Source: Alphaproteobacteria bacterium
Lineage (GTDB): Bacteria; Pseudomonadota; Alphaproteobacteria; GCA-2731375
NCBI GenBank assembly: GCA_030746295.1
Contig: JASLMY010000096.1
Coordinates: 1-17,077, forward strand
Length of the DNA stretch: 17,077 bases
Direction: 5' to 3'
The position numbers were made by a program, and so were the translations under genes. Below, one piece after another: positions 7,953 to 15,032 of the stretch; position 1 is the stretch's first letter, and every line of letters begins with the position of its first letter. The notes below the pieces were generated by a model. That model saw only the letters and a list, made by a program, of their open reading frames with translations, did not search any database and had not been told where the DNA came from.

Positions 7953-9632
7953 CTACTCCGTCCTCTCGGGCTCGAAGCCGTAGTGCTCTTTCAGGTAGGC
8001 GGCGGAGAACTTACCGCTCTCCCAATCGTCGATCAGCTCCTCCCGGCTGCGCGCCTCGGGGGCGCCGTAGCCGCCGGCACCCGGGGTCTCGATCCAGACC
8101 ATGGCCGAGGGTGGGACCTCCAACGAAGACGGCTTGACCGCCAGCTCGTCGACGCGGCCGTCGTCGTGCACCACTTGGATGCGGCCGGTGCCGCCACCGC
8201 CACCGCCGAAGAGGCCCCACGGCGGGTGCACCGAGCGCTCGCCCTGGCCCGAGAAGGTCAAGGTGTGCTCCAGGCCGCGATAGACCCGGCGCAAGCCCAT
8301 GCCGCCGCGATGGGCGCCGGGGCCACCGGAATCCTCGACCAGCTCGTAACGCTCGACCAGCAAGGGGTACTCGTTCTCCAGCGCCTCGATCGGCAGGTTC
8401 GAGGTGTTGGTGACGTTGACTTGGATGCCGTCGCTGCCGTCGCAGTAAGCGCGCCCGCCGGCACCGCCGCCGATGGTCTCGAGATAGAGGTAGTAGCGCC
8501 CGTTCTCGCCGGTGCCGGAGAAGGTGGCGCAACCGTTGGCGCCATTGGAGGCGCCGAGGCTGCGCTCGGGCACCGCCGGTGCCAGCGCCCCCAGCACGAC
8601 GTCGATGATGCGCTGGCAGGTTTGGGCCCGGGCCGCGGTGGCGGCCGGAAAGGCGGCGTTGACGACGCTCGCCTCGGGCGCGGCGATGTGCACGGGCTCG
8701 ATCATGCCGTGATTGGTCGGGCCGTCGGGATCGACCAGGACCTTGAGGGCGAACAGCACCGAGGCCTGCAGGCCGGCAAACGAGTTGTTCATGTTGCCCT
8801 TGACCTGCGGGCCGGAGCCCTCGAAGTCGAACCAGATTTCCTCGCCCGCGACCCGGATCTTGACCTCGACCGGGATGTCGGTGGTGCCCATGCCGTCGTC
8901 GTCGAGGATGTCCTGGAAGGCGTACTCGCCGTCGGGCAGGGCACTTATGCCGGCTCGCATGCGCCGGGCCACAGCCTCGATGATCCGCTCCGAGCCCTCG
9001 GCCACTTGGGCCGTCGACCAGCGCTGGAAAAGCTCGTCCAGGCGCCGGAGCCCCAGCCGGTTGGCGGCGATCTGGGCCATGTAGTCACCGCGCCGCTCGT
9101 CGGGCACGCGCACGTTCAGCAGGATCATCCGCATGATGTCGTCGACGATCTCGCCGTCGCGGCAGATCCTGACGGGCGGGATGCGCAGGCCCTCTTGGTA
9201 GATCTCGCTCATGCCGCCGGCCATCGAGCCCGGCGCCATGCCGCCGATGTCGGCGTGGTGGGCGATGTTGGAGACGAAGAGCACCAGCTCGCCGTCGCGG
9301 AACACGGGCGCCAGGATGGCGACGTCCGGCAGATGCGAGCCACGGCCGACGAAGGGGTCGTTGGAGGCGAACATGTCGCCGGGCCGGATGCCGTCGGCGC
9401 CGTAGCGCTCCAGCACCACTTCGGCCAGCCCCAGCATCGAGGCGAGGTGCAGCGGCAGGCTGAAGCCTTGCACCACCACCCGCCCTTTGGCGTCGAAGAC
9501 GACGGCGGAATGGTCGTGGCGTTCCTTGATGTTGGTCGAATAGGCGCTCTTCATCAGCGCCACGTACATCTCGTCGCAGATGCTGGCGAGGGCGTTCCGG
9601 AACAACTCGATCTCGATCGGACTCATTGCCAT
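7953..9632 (-). CDS. hyuB: Hydantoinase B / oxoprolinase-type subunit, copy 2
   Basis: A complete HyuB of 559 residues. I chose the ATG at 9632 (MAMSPIEIELFRN) because GAGG lies 7 nt upstream; a GTG at 9650 would add six residues but overlaps that ribosome site. Family blocks: KSAYSTNIKERHDHS (28-42), LPLHLASM (59-66), ASNDPFVGRGSHLPDVAIL (89-107), IAHHADIGGMAPGSM (123-137), EGLRIPPVRI and RVPDERRGDYMAQIAANRLG. D40, H100, D103 and H125/H126 are candidate metal ligands by analogy. The C terminus keeps the HyuB end pattern (GGPGAHRGGMGLRR, then a Gly-rich turn before GRIQV). It differs from copy 1 at the histidine loop (AHHADIGG versus AHWPDVG), so a different substrate is likely. Its natural partner is the hyuA 1 kb upstream, but the two are separated by a TraB-like gene. 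Confidence 0.95.
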   Translation of the reverse strand: MAMSPIEIELFRNALASICDEMYVALMKSAYSTNIKERHDHSAVVFDAKGRVVVQGFSLPLHLASMLGLAEVVLERYGADGIRPGDMFASNDPFVGRGSHLPDVAILAPVFRDGELVLFVSNIAHHADIGGMAPGSMAGGMSEIYQEGLRIPPVRICRDGEIVDDIMRMILLNVRVPDERRGDYMAQIAANRLGLRRLDELFQRWSTAQVAEGSERIIEAVARRMRAGISALPDGEYAFQDILDDDGMGTTDIPVEVKIRVAGEEIWFDFEGSGPQVKGNMNNSFAGLQASVLFALKVLVDPDGPTNHGMIEPVHIAAPEASVVNAAFPAATAARAQTCQRIIDVVLGALAPAVPERSLGASNGANGCATFSGTGENGRYYLYLETIGGGAGGRAYCDGSDGIQVNVTNTSNLPIEALENEYPLLVERYELVEDSGGPGAHRGGMGLRRVYRGLEHTLTFSGQGERSVHPPWGLFGGGGGGTGRIQVVHDDGRVDELAVKPSSLEVPPSAMVWIETPGAGGYGAPEARSREELIDDWESGKFSAAYLKEHYGFEPERTE

Positions 9633-9639
9633 GGGTTGG

Positions 9640-9643
9640 CCTC
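9640..9643 (-). promoter_or_regulatory. Ribosome binding site deciding the hyuB copy 2 start
   Basis: GAGG within ACGAGGCC sits 7 nt before the ATG at 9632. It favours that ATG over the in-frame GTG at 9650, which would place this site inside the coding region. Confidence 0.6.
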
Positions 9644-9707
9644 GTTTCACTGTAGCTGGGCGATAGTAGGATCTGGTGGTGCCGCCGTCACCCGCCCGAC
9701 GACGCCC

Positions 9708-10634
9708 TCAATAGAGCCGCTTGACCCGGTAGCCCTGCCGCTCCAAGAGGTGCAGGAGGCCCATCTGGCCGGGCAGGTGCGCCGCGCCGACGGCGACGAA
9801 GGCCTTGCCGGCTCGCAGATGTTGGACGACGCGAGTGGCCATGACATGGTTGCGATAGTCCAAGAGCCAGGACATGAAGAGGTCGTGGCCGTGGCGCTCC
9901 TCGCCGGAGAGCCTCGAGGCTTCCAAGTCCATGCCGGTGAAGATGGCGTCGAGGTCGCGCCGCAGATAGCTTTGCAGCAGGGTCTCATGCGCCCGCTCGG
10001 CCCGAAAGCTGCGGTCGATGATGGCGTTCAGCATGGTGCCGATGTCCTTGCGGCCGAGACTCTTGAAGCCCAAGAGCTGCTCCTCGATGGTCTCGAGCGC
10101 GTAGACCGGCTTGCCCAGTGCCCGGGCCTCGTTCTGCAGCGCCTGGTCGAGAAAGGCCCAGCCCTGGAGCTGGCGGCGATATTCGTGCGGCGTCTTGCGG
10201 AAGACGAAGACGAAGGCCAGGGGGTGCACCCGATCGATGCTGGCCTGGGGGATGCCGTAGCGCGTCGCCCGGCCGACGATCTTGGCATAGACCTCCTCGC
10301 CGACGATCTGCCGCAGCTCGACGGCGGCCGGCAAGCGGAGCCTCGGCGTCCGGTCCAGCTTGCCGGTCTGCTGTTGCGGAATGATCAGCTCGAAGACGAA
10401 GCGGTCCGAGGCGTCGAAGGCGTCGAGAACCGGCTTCGGTATCTGCAGCACGCGCTCGTCGGAGGAATGCATGGTGCCGAAGAGGTAGCTCGGCGCCGCG
10501 CCATGGCCCTGGACACGCCACAACAGCCCTTGGCCGTAGAGCACCGCTTTCGCCGTCGCCGGCATCGCGATCGCCAGCGCCACCAAAAGTGCCAGCCATG
10601 GCGCCAAGCGGCGCGGCGCATCAGAGCAGATCAT
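9708..10634 (-). CDS. Exported TraB/GumN family protein
   Basis: A 308-residue protein. I chose the ATG at 10634 because AGGAG lies 6 nt upstream and it yields a clean signal peptide: RR at 8-9, hydrophobic core APWLALLVALAIAM, then PATAKA with likely cleavage near residues 28-30. A start 16 codons upstream would bury this signal. TraB/GumN family hallmarks are YLFGTMHSSDERVL (50-63), with the GTxH motif, and near the C terminus VAVGAAHLPGQMGLL followed by LLERQGYRVKRLY. The family is related to Tiki-type metalloproteases, but the bacterial function is unsettled. The product is expected in the periplasm or secreted, unlike every other protein of the operon. It lies 44 nt after hyuA copy 2 and about 75 nt before hyuB copy 2, splitting that enzyme pair. 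A role in the pathway is not evident. Confidence 0.88.
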   Translation of the reverse strand: MICSDAPRRLAPWLALLVALAIAMPATAKAVLYGQGLLWRVQGHGAAPSYLFGTMHSSDERVLQIPKPVLDAFDASDRFVFELIIPQQQTGKLDRTPRLRLPAAVELRQIVGEEVYAKIVGRATRYGIPQASIDRVHPLAFVFVFRKTPHEYRRQLQGWAFLDQALQNEARALGKPVYALETIEEQLLGFKSLGRKDIGTMLNAIIDRSFRAERAHETLLQSYLRRDLDAIFTGMDLEASRLSGEERHGHDLFMSWLLDYRNHVMATRVVQHLRAGKAFVAVGAAHLPGQMGLLHLLERQGYRVKRLY

Positions 10635-10640
10635 CGCTTG

Positions 10641-10645
10641 CTCCT
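10641..10645 (-). promoter_or_regulatory. Ribosome binding site deciding the TraB/GumN start
   Basis: AGGAG within GGAAGGAGCAAGCG precedes the ATG at 10634 by 6 nt. It supports the start that leaves an N-terminal signal peptide. Confidence 0.7.
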
Positions 10646-10678
10646 TCCGACGCCGGCATCGTATCTCGACGAGCCCCC

Positions 10679-12730
10679 TCAAGCCTCGCCGCCGATATCG
10701 ACGACCAGGTTACCCCAGGCGTCGACTTGGGCCACGTCGCCGGGAAAGACCGGTATCGTGCTGTCCATCTGCTCGATGACGGCGGGGCCGTCGAGGCGCT
10801 GGTCGCGGGCGAGGTCGGTGCGGCGGTAGACCGGCGTTTCATGCCAGGCGCCGTCGTCGAACATCACCTGGCGGGCACCGACCGTCGTCGCTGCCGCGGC
10901 TTCGGGCCATTCCGGCAAGGCCGGCTTCGGCAGGATGCCGGTCACGGCGAGGCGCAGATGCACCACTTCCATGGGCTCGCCGGGCTGGGCGAAGCCGTAG
11001 GCCTGCTCGTGCGCCGCCTTGAAGGTCCGCCGCAGCGCCTCGACCGCCGCCTCGTCGAAGGACTGCCCGGAAATCGGGATCGACAGCTCGAAATTCTGGC
11101 CGGTGTAGCGCAAGTCGACGTGCCAGGCGAGGCGCCGGTCATCATCGGCCACCCCCTCGCGGCGGAACCAGGCCTCGGCCTGCCCCGTCAGCTCGTTCAG
11201 GCCGCCGTTCAGGCTGTCGCCCACCGCTGCGTCGTAGGGCGACAGGCGCGAGACAACGAAATCGGCGGTCAAGTCGGACCCCAACAGCCCCTCCGCACAG
11301 AGGATGCCCGGGTTCGGCGGCACCACGATGCGCCGGACGCCAAGGTCGCGGGCGACGTCGTGGCCGTGCAGCGGGCCGGCACCGCCGAAGGCGAAGAGAG
11401 CGAACTCGGCCGGGTCGTGGCCGCGCTCGATCGAGATCGTGCGGATCGCCTTGACGATCACCGCCGAGGCCACCTGGACGATGCCGTGCGCCGTCGCCAA
11501 CCGTTCCATCCCCAGGCCTTCGGCCAACCGGTCGATGGCCGCCTCGGCGAGGTCGCGGCGGATCGCCATGCGGCCGTCAAGCAGGGCCTCGGCGGGCAGG
11601 CGGCCGAGCACGACGTTGGCGTCCGTTACCGTCGCCGCCTCGCCGCCCTGGCCATAACAGGCCGGGCCCGGGTGGGCGCCGGCACTGTCGGGTCCCACTT
11701 TCAGCAGTCCGTCGGTGTCGATCCAGGCGATCGAGCCGCCGCCGGCACCGACCGCGTTGACGTCCAATGCCGGCAGGCGCAACGGAAAGCCGGCAAGGCG
11801 CCGGCTGTGGACGACCGCGGGGGTGCCGCCCGCCAGCAGGCTGACATCGGCGCTGGTGCCGCCGACGTCCAGCGTGATGACGTTGTCGTGGCTGGCGGCT
11901 CCGGCCCGGTAGGCGGCGCCGATCACGCCCGCCGCGGGCCCGGACAGCGCCGAGCGCACCGGCACGTCGCGCGACATGCCGACCGACATCAAGCCGCCCG
12001 CACTCTGGCTCACGGTCGGCTCCACCGGCACGCCCAGCTCGGCGATGCGCTGGGTGAAGCGGTCGAGATAGGCGTTCATCACCGTCAGCAGCGCCCCGTT
12101 CAGGACCGCGGTCGAGAAGCGCTCGTACTCGCGGAACTCGGGATAGATCGCCGAGGAGGCGACGACGGCCACTTGCGCGCCCAGCACCTCTTGCAGGATC
12201 TCGACGGCGCGTCGCTCGTGTTCCGGATAGGCATGGGCGTGCAGGAAGCAGACGACGGCGCAGTCGACCCCTTCCAGCTTCAGCCGGGCGCCGGCCTCGG
12301 CCACCGCGGCCTCATCCAGCGGCACGTGCACGCGGCCGTCGGCGCGCATTCGCTCGGGCACCTCGAGGCGCAGCTTTCTCGGCACCAGCGGCTTCGGATA
12401 GTCGAGATGGATGTCGTAGACCTTGGGGCGGATCTGGCGCCCGATCTCCAAAAGGTCGCGAAAGCCCTGGCTGGTGACGATCGCGACCTTGCCGACGCGG
12501 CGCTGGATCAGAGCGTTGGTGCCGACCGTGGTGCCGTGCGCCAGGCGGACCACGGCCTTGGGCTCGATCTCGTGCCGGGCCAGGATCTCGGCCAAGCCCT
12601 CGGCGATGGCGCGGTCGGGCTCGTCCGGCGTCGAGGGCAGCTTGTGCAGCACGAGGCCGTCGCCGCCCGCCACGCTGACGGCGAAATCGGTGAATGTGCC
12701 GCCGACGTCTACGCCGATGTGTACGGTCAT
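10679..12730 (-). CDS. hyuA: Hydantoinase A / oxoprolinase-type ATP-binding subunit, copy 2
   Basis: A 683-residue HyuA, probably the first gene of the leftward operon. Motifs: GVDVGGTFTDFAV (6-18), AHGTTVGTNALIQ (64-76), TSQGFRDLLEIGR (86-98), CFLHAHAYPEHE (161-172), SGPAAGVIGAAY (263-274), second phosphate loop LDVGGTSADVSLL (287-299), GAGGGSIAWIDTDG (328-341), GPACYGQGG (355-363) and ERGHDPAEFALFAFGGAGPL. It is clearly paralogous to the copy at 1344-3431 but diverges in the segment before AGGGSIAW, which is about ten residues shorter, and in the specificity region near 98-112 (GRQIRPKVYDIHLDY versus RRSARSDLYDLFQDP). The two complexes therefore probably act on different substrates or successive ring-opening steps. 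The ATG at 12730 places the phosphate loop correctly; the ribosome site is weak (AGGA about 12 nt upstream). The open frame extending further upstream is antisense to the divergent amidohydrolase and not real. Confidence 0.94.
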   Translation of the reverse strand: MTVHIGVDVGGTFTDFAVSVAGGDGLVLHKLPSTPDEPDRAIAEGLAEILARHEIEPKAVVRLAHGTTVGTNALIQRRVGKVAIVTSQGFRDLLEIGRQIRPKVYDIHLDYPKPLVPRKLRLEVPERMRADGRVHVPLDEAAVAEAGARLKLEGVDCAVVCFLHAHAYPEHERRAVEILQEVLGAQVAVVASSAIYPEFREYERFSTAVLNGALLTVMNAYLDRFTQRIAELGVPVEPTVSQSAGGLMSVGMSRDVPVRSALSGPAAGVIGAAYRAGAASHDNVITLDVGGTSADVSLLAGGTPAVVHSRRLAGFPLRLPALDVNAVGAGGGSIAWIDTDGLLKVGPDSAGAHPGPACYGQGGEAATVTDANVVLGRLPAEALLDGRMAIRRDLAEAAIDRLAEGLGMERLATAHGIVQVASAVIVKAIRTISIERGHDPAEFALFAFGGAGPLHGHDVARDLGVRRIVVPPNPGILCAEGLLGSDLTADFVVSRLSPYDAAVGDSLNGGLNELTGQAEAWFRREGVADDDRRLAWHVDLRYTGQNFELSIPISGQSFDEAAVEALRRTFKAAHEQAYGFAQPGEPMEVVHLRLAVTGILPKPALPEWPEAAAATTVGARQVMFDDGAWHETPVYRRTDLARDQRLDGPAVIEQMDSTIPVFPGDVAQVDAWGNLVVDIGGEA

Positions 12731-12766
12731 CTCAATTGGATTCCTGAAGGCTGATGGGTTGGCGAA

Positions 12767-12795
12767 ATGCTCCCCGGCGGGGCGGCATAAGTCAA
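12767..12795 (-). promoter_or_regulatory. Candidate sigma70-type promoter of the leftward operon
   Basis: On the minus strand TTGACT (12790-12795) matches a -35 box. A 17-nt spacer leads to GAGCAT (12767-12772), a poor -10. This would give a leader of roughly 30 nt before the hyuA copy 2 start. The -35 match is good and the -10 weak. No other credible promoter is seen in the intergenic region. Confidence 0.35.
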
Positions 12796-12801
12796 CCGCC
12801 C
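12780..12801. promoter_or_regulatory. Inverted repeat in divergent promoter region, possible operator
   Basis: GGGCGG (12780-12785) and CCGCCC (12796-12801) are exact inverted arms with a 10-bp AT-richer centre that contains the TTGAC-like -35 box. A neighbouring CCCC-GGC-GGGG (12772-12782) overlaps the left arm. The centre-to-centre spacing of about 16 bp is larger than one helical turn, so a dimeric repressor site is possible but unproven. The whole divergent region is only 111 bp, so one regulator could control both directions. Confidence 0.35.
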
Positions 12802-12841
12802 GTGCTAGATTGGCGCCGACGACTGCTTGGGAGAGCGCAGC

Positions 12842-14278
12842 ATGACAACGACGACCTTGATCAAGAACGCCGCTTGGCTGGCGGCCTGGGACGCGGACGC
12901 CGGCTCCCACGTCTATCTTCGCGACGCCGACCTCGCCTTCACCGGCAATGTCATCGACTTCGTCGGCAGCGGCTACGAGGGCGCCGCCGACGAGACGATC
13001 GACGGCAAGGACCTCTTCGTCATGCCGGGCCTCATCAACATCCATGCCCATCCGCATCACGAGAGCGCCAGCAAGGGCATCCGCGAAGAGCACGGCGTGC
13101 CCGAGATGTACATGACCGGCCTTTACGAGCGCATGTTGGCCTTTCGGCTGGACGTCGAGGGGCGCCGCGCCGGGGCCGAGCTTTCCTATGGCGATTTGCT
13201 GTTGTCGGGCGTCACCTCGCTGGCCGACCTCTCCTCCGACTTCGGCGGCTGGCTGGACCTCTTGGGCCGCAGCGGGCTGCGCGGCTTCGTCGCGCCGGGT
13301 TACGCCTCGTCGAGTTGGAAGCTGGAGAACGCCCATGTCCTCGGCTTCGAGTGGGACGAGGCCGCCGGCCGCCAGGGCTTCGAGGACGCGATCCGCCTGA
13401 TCGAGGAGGCCGAGGCGCACCCTTGCGGCCGCCTGACGGGCATCGTCTTCCCGGCCCAGATCGAGACCTGCACCGAGGAGTTGCTGCGCGACAGCGTCGC
13501 CTTCGCGCGCGAGACCGGGCGGCCCTGCACCACGCACCTGTCGCAGAGCGTTATCGAGTTCAACGAGATCGTCCGCCGCCACGGGGTGACGCCGGTGCAG
13601 TACGCCGACCAGATCGGCCTCTTGGGCCGAAGCACGATCCTGGGCCACTGCATCTTCATCGACGAGCATTCCTCGCTGCGCTGGCACACCAGTAAGGACC
13701 TCGACATCCTGGCCGAGACCGGTACCTCGGTGGCGCACTGCCCCTCGCCCTTCGCCCGCTACGGCGATGCCATGGAAGACGTCGGCCGCTACCTCAGGGC
13801 CGGCGTCAATCTCGGCATGGGCACGGACGTCGCACCGCACAACGTCTTGGAGGAGATGCGCTTGGCGCTCATCGCCAGCCACCTGATGACCAAGGACATC
13901 CACGCCTCGTCGACCTCCGACCTCTTCCACATGGCCACGGTCGGCGGCGCCAAGGCGCTGCTGCGCGACGATATCGGCCGCCTGGCGCCGGGCGCCAAGG
14001 CCGACATCGTCTTGGTCGACCTCGCCAACCCGGCGATGATGCCGGTGCGCGACCCGTTGAAGAGCCTGATCTACCACGCCGCCGACCGGGCCGTGGCCGA
14101 GGTCTACGTCGATGGCCGAAAGGTGGTGGCGGGCGGCGAGGTGCTGACGCTCGACCGGGTGGATGCCGCCGGCCGTCTCGCCGAGGCACAAGCGCGAATG
14201 GTTCGCGACGTGCCCAACCACGATTTCGCCGGCCGCACGGCCGAGGAGATCTCGCCGCTCAGCCTGGCGCTGGGTTGA
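12842..14278 (+). CDS. Metal-dependent amidohydrolase, ATZ/TRZ/cytosine-deaminase superfamily, with Glu-to-Gln active-site change
   Basis: A 478-residue cytoplasmic amidohydrolase. The ATG at 12842 has GGGAGAG 6 nt upstream and begins TTTTLIKNAAWLAAWD, the usual beta-sandwich start. Metal ligands: H68 and H70 in MPGLINIHAHPHHES, H232 in CTTHLSQS, H269 in ILGHCIFID and D329 in LGMGTDVAPHN. The C-terminal sandwich is typical (LAPGAKADIVLVDL; VAEVYVDGRKVVAGGEVL). In the deaminase/chlorohydrolase branch a catalytic Glu sits three residues after the third His; here that residue is Q235, codon CAG at 13544-13546. There is also an insertion of about nine residues between H269 and D329 compared with S-adenosylhomocysteine/guanine-type deaminases. 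Family members hydrolyse C-N bonds of cyclic amidines, triazines or purines. The divergent hyu operon suggests a cyclic nitrogen substrate, but the changed residue makes a simple deaminase call unsafe. Confidence 0.92.
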   Translation: MTTTTLIKNAAWLAAWDADAGSHVYLRDADLAFTGNVIDFVGSGYEGAADETIDGKDLFVMPGLINIHAHPHHESASKGIREEHGVPEMYMTGLYERMLAFRLDVEGRRAGAELSYGDLLLSGVTSLADLSSDFGGWLDLLGRSGLRGFVAPGYASSSWKLENAHVLGFEWDEAAGRQGFEDAIRLIEEAEAHPCGRLTGIVFPAQIETCTEELLRDSVAFARETGRPCTTHLSQSVIEFNEIVRRHGVTPVQYADQIGLLGRSTILGHCIFIDEHSSLRWHTSKDLDILAETGTSVAHCPSPFARYGDAMEDVGRYLRAGVNLGMGTDVAPHNVLEEMRLALIASHLMTKDIHASSTSDLFHMATVGGAKALLRDDIGRLAPGAKADIVLVDLANPAMMPVRDPLKSLIYHAADRAVAEVYVDGRKVVAGGEVLTLDRVDAAGRLAEAQARMVRDVPNHDFAGRTAEEISPLSLALG

Positions 14279-14297
14279 ATGAACGAGGAAATCACGA

Positions 14298-15023
14298 ATG
14301 AAGCTCAGCGATTTCAAGGCCCTGACCTTCGATTGCTACGGCACGCTCATCGATTGGGAGAGCGGCATCACCGCGGCACTCGGACCCCTGATCGAGAGGC
14401 TGGGGCGGCCTGTATCGGGCGACGAGGCGCTCGCCGCCTTCAGCGCCCATGAGAGCGAAGAGGAGCGGCGCACGCCGGACGCGGTCTATCCGGATATTCT
14501 GGCGCGCGTGCACGACGCCATCGCCCGCGACTGGGGCTTGGAGCCGGACCCGGCTCTCGCCACCGCCTTCGGCGCCTCGGTACCGGACTGGCCCGCCTTT
14601 CCCGACTCGGCCGCCGCACTCGGGTACCTGAAGCAGCACTACAAGCTCGTCATCCTTTCGAACGTCCACCGAGCCGGCTTCGCCGCCTCCAACAAGCGGC
14701 TCGAGGTCGATTTCGATGCCATCTACACGGCGCAAGACGTCGGCTCATACAAACCGGACCCACGCAATTTCGAGTACCTGCTGGCGCATCTCAAGCAAGA
14801 CCTCGGCATCGGCCGGGACGAGATCCTGCACACGGCCGAAAGCCTCTTCCACGACCATGTGCCGGCCAAGACCTTCGGCCTCGCCTCGGCCTGGATCCAC
14901 CGCCGCGCCGAGAAGGGTGGCTTCGGCGCCACCCAGTCGGTCGGCGAGACGCCGGAGGTCGATTTCTACTTCACCTCGATGGCGGCCATGGCCGAGGCCC
15001 ACCGGGCGGAAGTGGGCAGCTGA
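14298..15023 (+). CDS. HAD-superfamily hydrolase, haloacid-dehalogenase type II-like
   Basis: A 241-residue HAD protein. The nucleophile motif is FDCYGTLIDWESG (11-23), with D12 and T16, the form typical of the (S)-2-haloacid dehalogenase-like group rather than DxDxT phosphatases. Motif II is LSNVHRAG (120-127), the motif III Lys is K152 in GSYKPDPRNFEY, and the last motif is HTAESLFHDHVPA (178-190) with D186. In true L-2-haloacid dehalogenases this last block reads S-S-N-A-W-D; here the Asn position is Leu and the Glu-Ser-Leu pattern fits neither branch exactly, so dehalogenation should not be assumed. The ATG at 14298 has GAGGAA 7 nt upstream and lies 19 nt after the amidohydrolase stop, so the two form a short plus-strand operon. 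Soluble, cytoplasmic. Substrate unknown. Confidence 0.93.
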   Translation: MKLSDFKALTFDCYGTLIDWESGITAALGPLIERLGRPVSGDEALAAFSAHESEEERRTPDAVYPDILARVHDAIARDWGLEPDPALATAFGASVPDWPAFPDSAAALGYLKQHYKLVILSNVHRAGFAASNKRLEVDFDAIYTAQDVGSYKPDPRNFEYLLAHLKQDLGIGRDEILHTAESLFHDHVPAKTFGLASAWIHRRAEKGGFGATQSVGETPEVDFYFTSMAAMAEAHRAEVGS

Positions 15024-15032
15024 GCGCGACGG

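Noticed and set aside
6927..10829. A 1300-codon open frame on the plus strand
   Set aside because: It runs antisense to the FAD oxidoreductase, hyuB and TraB genes, all with clear family motifs. The translation is low-complexity Ala/Gly/Arg/His/Val-rich with no recognisable domain. Long antisense frames are expected with GC-rich codon bias.
12731..14317. N-terminal extension of the hyuA copy 2 frame across the amidohydrolase
   Set aside because: The frame is open but antisense to a well-supported amidohydrolase. HyuA proteins start a few residues before the GGTFTD loop, which fits the ATG at 12730.
15024..15032. Bidirectional terminator between the convergent HAD and SnoaL-like genes
   Set aside because: Only 9 nt separate the stops, and I see no stem with a T-run there or in the adjoining coding ends.
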